Positions 49,403 to 62,900 of a DNA stretch of 64,000 nucleotides are shown piece by piece; position 1 is the stretch's first letter; each line of letters starts with the position of its first letter. The notes under the pieces are model-generated. The model saw nothing but the letters and a program-made list of their open reading frames with translations, did not search any database and was not told where the DNA came from. The DNA lies in assembly GCA_963971225.1 (NCBI GenBank), contig CAXARI010000032.1:992001-1056000 (forward strand), in the 5' to 3' direction. Made by a program: the position numbers and the translations under genes. Source of the DNA: Melieria omissa (lineage: Eukaryota > Arthropoda > Insecta > Diptera > Ulidiidae).

Positions 49403-50549
49403 TGTGGAACCTAAGTACGCACAATCACTTTAATCAAAATGGCGTCAAAATTAAGCCAGAGTGACCACCTTTCACCAATTTGGTAAATAAAAAAAATATC
49501 CCACCGGCAGCATGATCGAAATTATGGCTGTTAAATCTCGACCCGTTAACGGATTTTAATATTATTATGCCTTATTATTTAGCTAGACTCGTATGCTTTC
49601 TATAATGGTATCAATCATCCTTCTATACCCCAAGGTTCGAAAGCAAATCGATTTGGAACGGTGACTTTGAAAAAATTGCTACTTGGGTGCAACCACTAAA
49701 ATGCTTGTCAACACCAAATGCATAAGTGCATATTAATAATTGACCCCTTAAAATTTAGCCAGAGTCTTATGCTTTCTATATTGGTCCCTAACTTTTCATT
49801 ATCCTTCAGGAATAATGAGCATATCGATGCGCAAGGATAACATTGAAAAACTGCCTATTACAAAATACACACTCACCACTAAAGTGCTTATAGATTCCAA
49901 ACGGTATGGGTTACGTTAATAAAAAACCCCTTAAAATGTAGCTAGAGATTGCAGCTTTATCAAATTAAATCAATAATTTCATTACTATTAGGCAATCTGG
50001 CTGCCTACTGCAAAATCGATAAAATGCTTGTAAAATATGATGATTCTAGGTTTATAGAAAAACTAATAACCTTAAAACCTAGCTGGAGTTTTGAGCTTTC
50101 ATAAATGGGGTCAATCTTCTCGCTATCTCAGATAATGCAGGAGAACTTCGTTGTGGAAAAGTGATATCGACCACATGATACATCTATATCAGGGGTGCCC
50201 AAAATCTTCTTATGGAAAAGCAAAAACCAATACATGTAAAGTTGACCAAAAAAATGCAAACAAATTATGTAGTTAATTGAATTAGTTGAAAGCACATTGT
50301 GCATTTCGCTTGACCCTTAAAATTATAAGTGAAAAAAATATAATGTTCCCATTTGTCATTGCCGAAAGGCCAACCAATCGCCAAAACAAAAACTACAACA
50401 ACAAAAGCATCTAATTTTTTTTCATACATAGAATTTCTTGAGGAAACAAAAAAAAATCAGCGCAGCCCCCACACGTGTTGCTTCGTTGCTGTCACAACAA
50501 CGACTGATTGAAAGAATGCACCTCTGATCTATATAACCAATTAAATGCT
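49403..50549 (+). repeat. Unit 37 with ~33-bp deletion (1,147 bp)
   Basis: GGCAATCTGGCTGCC near 49992 lacks the stretch with the MC ATCGATGCGCAAG motif. The 5,869-bp-spaced block duplication begins immediately after this junction. Confidence 0.7.
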
Positions 50550-51721
50550 TGTGGAACCTAAGTACGCACAATCACTTTAATCAAAATGGCGTCAAAATTA
50601 AGCCAGAGTGACCACCTTCAATAATTTGGTAAATAAAAAAATATCCCACCGGCAGCATGATCGAAATTATGGCTGTTAAATCTCGACCCGTTAACGGATT
50701 TTAATAATATTATGCCTTATTATTTAGCTAGACTCGTATGCTTTCTATAATGGTATCAATCATCCTTCTATACCCCAAGGTTCGAAAGCAAATCGATTTG
50801 GAACGGTGACTTTGAAAAAATTGCTACTTGGGTGCAACCACTAAAATGCTTGTCAACACCAAATGCATAAGTGCATATTAATAATTGACCCCTTAAAATT
50901 TAGCCAGAGTCTTATGCTTTCTATATTGGTCCCTAACTTTTCATTATCCTTCAGGAATAATGAGCATATCGATGCGCAAGGATAACATTGAAAAACTGCC
51001 TATTACAAAATACACACTCACCACTAAAGTGCTTATAGATTCCAAACGGTATGGGTTACGTTAATAAAAAACCCCTTAAAATGTAGCTAGAGATTGCAGC
51101 TTTATCAAATTAAATCAATAGTTTGATTACTATTAGGCAATCATGAACAGATCGATGCGCAAGAGTGACATTAAATGGCTGCCTACTGCAAAATCGATAA
51201 AATGCTTATAAAATATGATGATTCTAGGTTTATAGAAAAAATAATAACCTTAAAACCTAGCTGGAGTTTTGAGCTTTCATAAATGGGGTCAATCTTCTCG
51301 CTATCTCAGATAATGCAGGAGAATTTCGTTGTGGGAAAGTGATATCGACCACATGATACATCTATATCAGGGGTGCCCAAAATCTTCTTATGGAAAAGCA
51401 AAATCCAATACATGTAAAGTTGCCCAAAAAAAATGCAAACAAATTATTTAATTAATTAGTTGAAAGCACATTGTGCATTTCGCTTGACCCTTAAAATTAT
51501 AAGTGAAAAAAATATAATGTTCCCATTTGTCATTGCCGAAAGGCCAACCAATCGCCAACACAAAAAAGCATACACACAAAAACTACAACAACAAAAGCAT
51601 CTAATTTGTTTTCATACATACAATCTCTTGAGGCAACAAAACAAAAATCCGCGCAGCCCCCACACGTGTTGCTTCGTTGCTGTCACAACAACGACTGATT
51701 GAAACAATGCACCTCTGATCT

Positions 51722-51740
51722 ATATAACCAATCAATCACT
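51722..51740 (+). repeat. 27-bp deletion just downstream of TATA (unit 39)
   Basis: TATATAACCAATCAATCACTT replaces the usual longer sequence. The AATGCTTGTGGAACCTAAG stretch is gone while TATATAA and the downstream ATG remain. The breakpoints share a CAA microhomology. The same deletion is seen near 54070 (with one extra substitution), 57597 and 59943. Confidence 0.8.
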
Positions 51741-54700
51741 TTAATCAAAATGGCGTCAAAATTAAGCCAGAGTGACCACCTTTCACCAATTTGGTAAATA
51801 AAAAAAATATCCCACCGGCAGCATGATCGAAATTATGGCTGTTAAATCTCGACCCGTTAACGGATTTTAATAATATTATGCCTTATTATTTAGCTAGACT
51901 CGTATGCTTTCTATAATGGTATCAATCATCCTTCTATACCCCAAGGTTCGAAAGCAAATCGATTTGGAACGGTGACTTTGAAAAAATTGCTACTTGGGTG
52001 CAACCACTAAAATGCTTGTCAACACCAAATGCATAAGTGCATATTAATAATTGACCCCTTAAAATTTAGCCAGAGTCTTATGCTTTCTATATTGGTCCCT
52101 AACTTTTCATTATCCTTCAGGAATAATGAGCATATCGATGCGCAAGGATAACATTGAAAAACTGCCTATTACAAAATACACACTCACCACTAAAGTGCTT
52201 ATAGATTCCAAACGGTATGGGTTACATTAATAAAAAACCCCTTAAAATGTAGCTAGAGATTGCAGCTTTATCAAATTAAATCAATAATTTCATTACTATT
52301 CGGCAATCATGAACAATTCGATGCGCAAAGTGACATTAAATGGCTGCCTACTGCAAAATCGATAAAATGCTTGTAAAATATGATGATTCTAGGTTTATAG
52401 AAAAAATATCAACCTTAAAACCTAGCTGGAGTTTTGAGCTTTCATAAATGGGGCCAATCTTCTCGCTATCTCAAATAATGCAGCAGAATTTCGTTGTGGA
52501 AAAGTGATATCGACCACATGATACATCTATATTAGGGGTGCCCAAAATATTCTTATGGAAAAGCAAAAACCAATACATGTAAAGTTGCCCAAAAATATGC
52601 AAACAAATTATTTAATTAATTGAATTAGTTGAAAGCACATTGTGCATTTCGCTTGACCCTTAAAATTATAAGTGAAAAAAATATAATGTTCCCATTTGTC
52701 ATTGCCGAAAGGCCAACCAATCGCCAAAACAAAAACTACAACAACAAAAGCATCTAATTTTTTTTCATACACAGAATTTCTTGAGGAAACAAAACAAAAA
52801 TCCGCGCAGCCCCCACACGTGTTGCTTCGTTGCTGTCACAACAACGACTGATTGAAAGAATGCACCTCTGATCTATATAACCAATCAAATGCTTATGGAA
52901 CCTAAGTACGCACAATCACTTTAATCAAAATGGCGTCAAAATTAAGCCAGAGTGACCACCTTTCAATAATTTGGTAAATAAAAAAATATCCCACCGGCAG
53001 CATGATCGAAATTATGGCTGTTAAATCTCGACCCGTTAACGGATTTTAATAATATTATGCCTTATTATTTAGCTAGACTCGTATGCTTTCTATAATGGTA
53101 TCAATCATCCTTCTATACCCCAAGGTTCGAAAGCAAATCGATTTGGAACGGTGACTTTGAAAAAATTGCTACTTGGGTGCAACCACTAAAATGCTTGTCA
53201 ACACCAAATGCATAAGTGCATATTAATAATTGACCCCTTAAAATTTAGCCAGAGTCTTATGCTTTCTATATTGGTCCCTAACTTTTCATTATCCTTCAGG
53301 AATAATGAGCATATCGATGCGCAAGGATAACATTGAAAAACTGCCTATTACAAAATACACACTCACCACTAAAGTGCTTATAGATTCCAAACGGTATGGG
53401 TTACGTTAATAAAAAACCCCTTAAAATGTAGCTAGAGATTGCAGCTTTATCAAATTAAATCAATAATTAGATTACTATTAGGCAATCATGAACAGATCGA
53501 TGCGCAAGAGTGACATTAAATGGCTGCCTACTGCAAAATCGATAAAATGCTTGTAAAATATGATGATTCTAGGTTTATAGAAAAAATAATAACCTTAAAA
53601 CCTAGCTGGAGTTTTGAGCTTTCATAAATGGGGTCAATCTTCTCGCTATCTCAGATAATGCAGCAGAATTTCGTTGTGGAAAAGTGATATCGACCACATG
53701 ATACATCTATATCAGGGGTGCCCAAAATCTTCTTATGGAAAAGCAAAATCCAATACATGTAAAGTTGCCCAAAAAAAATGCAAACAAATTATTTAATTAA
53801 TTAGTTGAAAGCACATTGTGCATTTCGCTTGACCCTTAAAATTATAAGTGAAAAAAATATAATGTTCCCATTTGTCATTGCCGAAAGGCCAACCAATCGC
53901 CAACACAAAAAAGCATACACACAAAAACTACAACAACAAAAGCATCTAATTTGTTTTCATACATACAATCTCTTGAGGCAACAAAACAAAAATCCGCGCA
54001 GCCCCCACACGTGTTGCTTCGTTGCTGTCACAACAACGACTGATTGAAACAATGCACCTCTGATCTATATAACCAATAAATCACTTTAATCAAAATGGCG
54101 TCAAAATTAAGCCAGAGTGACCACCTTTCACCAATTTGGTAAATAAAAAAAATATCCCACCGGCAGCATGATCGAAATTATGGCTGTTAAATCTCGACCC
54201 GTTAACGGATTTTAATAATATTATGCCTTATTATTTAGCTAGACTCGTATGCTTTCTATAATGGTATCAATCATCCTTCTATACCCCAAGGTTCGAAAGC
54301 AAATCGATTTGGAACGGTGACTTTGAAAAAATTGCTACTTGGGTGCAACCACTAAAATGCTTGTCAACACCAAATGCATAAGTGCATATTAATAATTGAC
54401 CCCTTAAAATTTAGCCAGAGTCTTATGCTTTCTATATTGGTCCCTAACTTTTCATTATCCTTCAGGAATAATGAGCATATCGATGCGCAAGGATAACATT
54501 GAAAAACTGCCTATTACAAAATACACACTCACCACTAAAGTGCTTATAGATTCCAAACGGTATGGGTTACATTAATAAAAAACCCCTTAAAATGTAGCTA
54601 GAGATTGCAGCTTTATCAAATTAAATCAATAATTTCATTACTATTCGGCAATCATGAACAATTCGATGCGCAAAAGTGACATTAAATGGCTGCCTACTGC

Positions 54701-55866
54701 AAAATCGATAAAATGCTTGTAAAATATGATGATTCTAGGTTTATAGAAAAAATATCAACCTTAAAACCTAGCTGGAGTTTTGAGCTTTCATAAATGGGGT
54801 CAATCTTCTCGCTATCTCAAATAATGCAGCAGAATTTCGTTGTGGAAAAGTGATATCGACCACATGATACATCTATATTAGGGGTGCCCAAAATATTCTT
54901 ATGGAAAAGCAAAAACCAATACATGTAAAGTTGCCCAAAAATATGCAAACAAATTATTTAATTAATTGAATTAGTTGAAAGCACATTGTGCATTTCGCTT
55001 GACCCTTAAAATTATAAGTGAAAAAAATATAATGTTCCCATTTGTCATTGCCGAAAGGCCAACCAATCGCCAAAACAAAAACTACAACAACAAAAGCATC
55101 TAATTTTTTTTCATACATAGAATTTCTTGAGGAAACAAAACAAAAATCCGCGCAGCCCCCACACGTGTTGCTTCGTTGCTGTCACAACAACGACTGATTG
55201 AAAGAATGCACCTCTGATCTATATAACCAATCAAATGCTTATGGAACCTAAGTACGCACAATCACTTTAATCAAAATGGCGTCAAAATTAAGCCAGAGTG
55301 ACCACCTTTCAATAATTTGGTAAATAAAAAAATATCCCACCGGCAGCATGATCGAAATTATGGCTGTTAAATCTCGACCCGTTAACGGATTTTAATAATA
55401 TTATGCCTTATTATTTAGCTAGACTCGTATGCTTTCTATAATGGTATCAATCATCCTTCTATACCCCAAGGTTCGAAAGCAAATCGATTTGGAACGGTGA
55501 CTTTGAAAAAATTGCTACTTGGGTGCAACCACTAAAATGCTTGTCAACACCAAATGCATAAGTGCATATTAATAATTGACCCCTTAAAATTTAGCCAGAG
55601 TCTTATGCTTTCTATATTGGTCCCTAACTTTTCATTATCCTTCAGGAATAATGAGCATATCGATGCGCAAGGATAACATTGAAAAACTGCCTATTACAAA
55701 ATACACACTCACCACTAAAGTGCTTATAGATTCCAAACGGTATGGGTCACGTTAATAAAAAACCCCTTCAAATGTAGCTAGAGATTGCAGCTTTATCAAA
55801 TTAAATCAATAATTTGATTACTATTAGGCAATCATGAACAGATCGATGCGCAAGAGTGACATTAAA

Positions 55867-58800
55867 TGGCTGCCTACTGCAAAATCGATAAAATGCTTGT
55901 AAAATATGATGATTCTAGGTTTATAGAAAAACTAATAACCTTAAAACCTAGCTGGAGTTTTGAGCTTTCATAAATGGGGTCAATCTTCTCGCTATCTCAG
56001 ATAATGCAGGAGAACTTCGTTGTGGAAAAGTGATATCGACCACATGATACATCTATATCAGGGGTGCCCAAAATCTTCTTATGGAAAAGCAAAAAGCAAT
56101 ACATGTAAAGTTGACCAAAAAAATGCAAACAAATTATGTAGTTAATTGAATTAGTTGAAAGCACATTGTGCATTTCGCTTGACCCTTAAAATTATAAGTG
56201 AAAAAAATATAATGTTCCCATTTGTCATTGCCGAAAGGCCAACCAATCGCCAAAACAAAAACTACAACAACAAAAGCATCTAATTTTTTTTCATACATAG
56301 AATTTCTTGAGGAAACAAAAAAAAATCAGCGCAGCCCCCACACGTGTTGCTTCGTTGCTGTCACAACAACGACTGATTGAAAGAATGCACCTCTGATCTA
56401 TATAACCAATTAAATGCTTGTGGAACCTAAGTACGCACAATCACTTTAATCAAAATGGCGTCAAAATTAAGCCAGAGTGACCACCTTCAATAATTTGGTA
56501 AATAAAAAAATATCCCACCGGCAGCATGATCGAAATTATGGCTGTTAAATCTCGACCCGTTAACGGATTTTAATAATATTATGCCTTATTATTTAGCTAG
56601 ACTCGTATGCTTTCTATAATGGTATCAATCATCCTTCTCTACCCCAAGGTTCGAAAGCAAATCGATTTGGAACGGTGACTTTGAAAAAATTGCTACTTGG
56701 GTGCAACCACTAAAATGCTTGTCAACACCAAATGCATAAGTGCATATTAATAATTGACCCCTTAAAATTTAGCCAGAGTCTTATGCTTTCTATATTGGTC
56801 CCTAACTTTTCATTATCCTTCAGGAATAATGAGCATATCGATGCGCAAGGATAACATTGAAAAACTGCCTATTACAAAATACACACTCACCACTAAAGTG
56901 CTTATAGATTCCAAACGGTATGGGTTACGTTAATAAAAAACCCCTTAAAATGTAGCTAGAGATTGCAGCTTTATCAAATTAAATCAATAGTTTGATTACT
57001 ATTAGGCAATCATGAACAGATCGATGCGCAAGAGTGACATTAAATGGCTGCCTACTGCAAAATCGATAAAATGCTTGTAAAATATGATGATTCTAGGTTT
57101 ATAGAAAAAATAATAACCTTAAAACCTAGCTGGAGTTTTGAGCTTTCATAAATGGGGTCAATCTTCTCGCTATCTCAGATAATGCAGGAGAATTTCGTTG
57201 TGGGAAAGTGATATCGACCACATGATACATCTATATCAGGGGTGCCCAAAATCTTCTTATGGAAAAGCAAAATCCAATACATGTAAAGTTGCCCAAAAAA
57301 AATGCAAACAAATTATTTAATTAATTAGTTGAAAGCACATTGTGCATTTCGCTTGACCCTTAAAATTATAAGTGAAAAAAATATAATGTTCCCATTTGTC
57401 ATTGCCGAAAGGCCAACCAATCGCCAACACAAAAAAGCATACACACAAAAACTACAACAACAAAAGCATCTAATTTGTTTTCATACATACAATCTCTTGA
57501 GGCAACAAAACAAAAATCCGCGCAGCCCCCACACGTGTTGCTTCGTTGCTGTCTTAACAACGACTGATTGAAACAATGCACCTCTGATCTATATAACCAA
57601 TCAATCACTTTAATCAAAATGGCGTCAAAATTAAGCCAGAGTGACCACCTTTCACCAATTTGGTAAATAAAAAAAATATCCCACCGGCAGCATGATCGAA
57701 ATTATGGCTGTTAAATCTCGACCCGTTAACGGATTTTAATAATATTATGCCTTATTATTTAGCTAGACTCGTATGCTTTCTATAATGGTATCAATCATCC
57801 TTCTATACCCCAAGGTTCGAAAGCAAATCGATTTGGAACGGTGACTTTGAAAAAATTGCTACTTGGGTGCAACCACTAAAATGCTTGTCAACACCAAATG
57901 CATAAGTGCATATTAATAATTGACCCCTTAAAATTTAGCCAGAGTCTTATGCTTTCTATATTGGTCCCTAACTTTTCATTATCCTTCAGGAATAATGAGC
58001 ATATCGATGCGCAAGGATAACATTGAAAAACTGCCTATTACAAAATACACACTCACCACTAAAGTGCTTATAGATTCCAAACGGTATGGGTTACATTAAT
58101 AAAAAACCCCTTAAAATGTAGCTAGAGATTGCAGCTTTATCAAATTAAATCAATAATTTCATTACTATTCGGCAATCATGAACAATTCGATGCGCAAAGT
58201 GACATTAAATGGCTGCCTACTGCAAAATCGATAAAATGCTTGTAAAATATGATGATTCTAGGTTTATAGAAAAAATATCAACCTTAAAACCTAGCTGGAG
58301 TTTTGAGCTTCCATAAATGGGGCCAATCTTCTCGCTATCTCAAATAATGCAGCAGAATTTCGTTGTGGAAAAGTGATATCGACCACATGATACATCTATA
58401 TTAGGGGTGCCCAAAATATTCTTATGGAAAAGCAAAAACCAATACATGTAAAGTTGCCCAAAAATATGCAAACAAATTATTTAATTAATTGAATTAGTTG
58501 AAAGCACATTGTGCATTTCGCTTGACCCTTAAAATTATAAGTGAAAAAAATATAATGTTCCCATTTGTCATTGCCGAAAGGCCAACCAATCGCCAAAACA
58601 AAAACTACAACAACAAAAGCATCTAATTTTTTTTCATACACAGAATTTCTTGAGGAAACAAAACAAAAATCCGCGCAGCCCCCACACGTGTTGCTTCGTT
58701 GCTGTCACAACAACGACTGATTGAAAGAATGCACCTCTGATCTATATAACCAATCAAATGCTTATGGAACCTAAGTACGCACAATCACTTTAATCAAAAT

Positions 58801-59945
58801 GGCGTCAAAATTAAGCCAGAGTGACCACCTTTCAATAATTTGGTAAATAAAAAAATATCCCACCGGCAGCATGATCGAAATTATGGCTGTTAAATCTCGA
58901 CCCGTTAACGGATTTTAATAATATTATGCCTTATTATTTAGCTAGACTCGTATGCTTTCTATAATGGTATCAATCATCCTTCTATACCCCAAGGTTCGAA
59001 AGCAAATCGATTTGGAACGGTGACTTTGAAAAAATTGCTACTTGGGTGCAACCACTAAAATGCTTGTCAACACCAAATGCATAAGTGCATATTAATAATT
59101 GACCCCTTAAAATTTAGCCAGAGTCTTATGCTTTCTATATTGGTCCCTAACTTTTCATTATCCTTCAGGAATAATGAGCATATCGATGCGCAAGGATAAC
59201 ATTGAAAAACTGCCTATTACAAAATACACACTCACCACTAAAGTGCTTATAGATTCCAAACGGTATGGGTTACGTTAATAAAAAACCCCTTAAAATGTAG
59301 CTAGAGATTGCAGCTTTATCAAATTAAATCAATAATTAGATTACTATTAGGCAATCATGAACAGATCGATGCGCAAGAGTGACATTAAATGGCTGCCTAC
59401 TGCAAAATCGATAAAATGCTTGTAAAATATGATGATTCTAGGTTTATAGAAAAAATAATAACCTTAAAACCTAGCTGGAGTTTTGAGCTTTCATAAATGG
59501 GGTCAATCTTCTCGCTATCTCAGATAATGCAGCAGAATTTCGTTGTGGAAAAGTGATATCGACCACATGATACATCTATATCAGGGGTGCCCAAAATCTT
59601 CTTATGGAAAAGCAAAATCCAATACATGTAAAGTTGCCCAAAAAAAATGCAAACAAATTATTTAATTAATTAGTTGAAAGCACATTGTGCATTTCGCTTG
59701 ACCCTTAAAATTATAAGTGAAAAAAATATAATGTTCCCATTTGTCATTGCCGAAAGGCCAACCAATCGCCAACACAAAAAAGCATACACACAAAAACTAC
59801 AACAACAAAAGCATCTAATTTGTTTTCATACATACAATCTCTTGAGGCAACAAAACAAAAATCCGCGCAGCCCCCACACGTGTTGCTTCGTTGCTGTCAC
59901 AACAACGACTGATTGAAACAATGCACCTCTGATCTATATAACCAA
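55867..59945 (+). repeat. Second copy of a ~4.1-kb block (spacing 5,869 bp, first copy 49998-54076)
   Basis: Constant-offset matches include TTATGTAGTTAATTG, CACCTTCAATAAT, CAATAGTTTGATT, GTGGGAAAGTG, GGTTACATTAAT, GAACAATTCG and the 27-bp downstream-of-TATA deletion. Inside each copy a two-unit block is itself repeated at 2,345 bp (51460 region and 53805 region). Confidence 0.8.
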
Positions 59946-62900
59946 TCAATCACTTTAATCAAAATGGCGTCAAAATTAAGCCAAAGTGACCACCTTTCAA
60001 TAATTTGGTAAATAAAAAAAATATCCCACCGGCAGCATGATCGAAATTATGGCTGTTAAATCTCGACCCGTTAACGGATTTTAATAATATTATGCCTTAT
60101 TATTTAGCTAGACTCGTATGCTTTCTATAATGGTATCAATCATCCTTCTATACCCCAAGGTTCGAAAGCAAATCGATTTGGAACGGTGACTTTGAAAAAA
60201 TTGCTACTTGGGTGCAACCACTAAAATGCTTGTCAACACCAAATGCATAAGTGCATATTAATAATTGACCCCTTAAAATTTAGCCAGAGTCTCATGCTTT
60301 CTATATTGGTCCCTAACTTTTCATTATCCTTCAGGAATAATGAGCATATCGATGCGCAAGGATAACATTGAAAAACTGCCTATTACAAAATACACACTCA
60401 CCACTAAAGTGCTTATAGATTCCAAACGGTATGGGTTACGTTAATAAAAAACCCCTTAAAATGTAGCTAGAGATTGCAGCTTTATCAAATTAAATCAATA
60501 ATTTAATTACTATTCGGCAATCATGAACAGATCGATGCGCAAGAGTGACATTAAATGGCTGCCTACTGCAAAATCGATAAAATGATTGTAAAATATGATG
60601 ATTCTAGGTTTATAGAAAAAATAATAACCTTAAAACCTAGCTGGAGTTTTGAGCTTTCATAAATGGGGTCAATCTTCTCGCTATCTCAAATAATGCAGGA
60701 GAATTTCGTTGTGGAAAAGTGATATCGACCACATGATACATCTATATCAGGGGTGCCCGAAGTCTTCTTATGGAAAAGCAAAAACCAATACATTTAAAGT
60801 TGCCCAAAAAAATTCAAACAAATTATTTAATTAATTGAATTAGTTGAAAGCACATTGTGCATTTCGCTTGACCCTTAAAATTATAAGTGAAAAAAATATA
60901 ATGTTCCTATTTGTCATTGCCGAAAGGCCAACCAATCGCCAAAACAAAAACTACAACAACAAAAGCATCTAATTTTTTTTCATACATAGAATTTCTTGAG
61001 GAAACAAAACAAAAATCCGCGCAGCCCCCACACGTGTTGCTTCGTTGCTGTCACAACAACGACTGATTGAAAGAATGCACCTCTGATCTATATAACCAAT
61101 CAAATGCTTGTGGAACCTAAGTACGCACAATCACTTTAATCAAAATGGCGTCAAAATTAAGCCAGAGTGACCACCTTTCACCAATTTGGTAAATAAAAAA
61201 AATATCCCACCGGCAGCATGATCGAAATTATGGCTGTTAAATCTCGACCCGTTAACGGATTTTAATAATATTATGCCTTATGATTTAGCTAGACTCGTAT
61301 GCTTTCTATAATGGTATCAATCATCCTTCTATACCCCAAGGTTCGAAAGCAAATCGATTTGGAACGGTGACTTTGAAAAAATTGCTACTTGGGTGCAACC
61401 ACTAAAATGCTTGTCAACACCAAATGCATAAGTGCATATTAATAATTGACCCCTTAAAATTTAGCCAGAGTCTTATGCTTTCTATATTGGTCCCTAACTT
61501 TTCATTATCCTTCAGGAATAATGAGCATATCGATGCGCAAGGATAACATTGAAAAACTGCCTATTACAAAATACACACTCACCACTAAAGTGCTTATAGA
61601 TTCCAAACGGTATGGGTTACGTTAATAAAAAACCCCTTAAAATGTAGCTAGAGATTGCAGCTTTATCAAATTAAATCAATAATTTGATTACTATTAGGCA
61701 ATCATGAACAGATCGATGCGCAAGAGTGACTTTAAATGGCTGCCTACTGCAAAATCGATAAAATGCTTGTAAAATATGATGATTCTAGGTTTATAGAAAA
61801 AATAATAACCTTAAAACCTAGCTGGAGTTTTGAGCTTTCATAAATGGGGTCAATCTTCTCGCTATCTCAGATAATGCAGGAGAATTTCGTTGTGGAAAAG
61901 TGATATCGACCACATGATACATCTATATCAGGGGTGCCAAAAATCTTCTTATGGAAAAGCAAAAACCAATACATGTAAAGTTGACCAAAAAAATGCAAAC
62001 AAATTATTTAATTAATTGAATTAGTTGAAAGCACATTGTGCATTTCGCTTGACCCTTAAAATTATAAGTGAAAAAAATATAATGTTCCCATTTGTCATTG
62101 CCGAAAGGCCAACCAATCGCCAACACAAAAAAGCATACACACAAAAACTACAACAACAAAAGCATCTAATTTTTTTTCATACATACAATTTCTTGAGGCA
62201 ACAAAACAAAAATCCGCGCAGCCCCCACACGTGTTGCTTCGTTGCTGTCACAACAACGACTGATTGAAAGAATGCACCTCTGATCTATATAACCAATCAA
62301 ATGCTTGTGGAACCTAAGTACGCACAATCACTTTAATCAAAATGGCGTCAAAATTAAGCCAGAGTGACCACCTTTCAATAATTTGGTAAATAAAAAAATA
62401 TCCCACCGGCAGCATGATCGAAATTATGGCTGTTAAATCTCGACCCGTTAACGGATTTTAATAATATTATGCCTTATGATTTAGCTAGACTCGTATGCTT
62501 TCTATAATGGGATCAATCATCCTTCTATACCCCAAGGTTCGAAAGCAAATCGATTTGGAACGGTGACTTTGAAAAAATTGCTACTTGGGTGCAACCACTA
62601 AAATGCTTGTCAACACCAAATGCATAAGTGCATATTAATAATTGACCCCTTAAAATTTAGCCAGAGTCTTATGCTTTCTATATTAGTCCCTAACTTTTCA
62701 TTATCCTTCAGGAATAATGAGCATATCGATGCGCAAGGATAACACTGAAAAACTGCCTATTACAAAATACACACTCACCACTAAAGTGCTTATAGATTCC
62801 AAACGGTACAGGTTACGTTAATAAAAAACCCCTTAAAATGTAGCTAGAGATTGCAGCTTTATCAAATTAAATCAATAATTTGATTACTATTCGGCAATCA

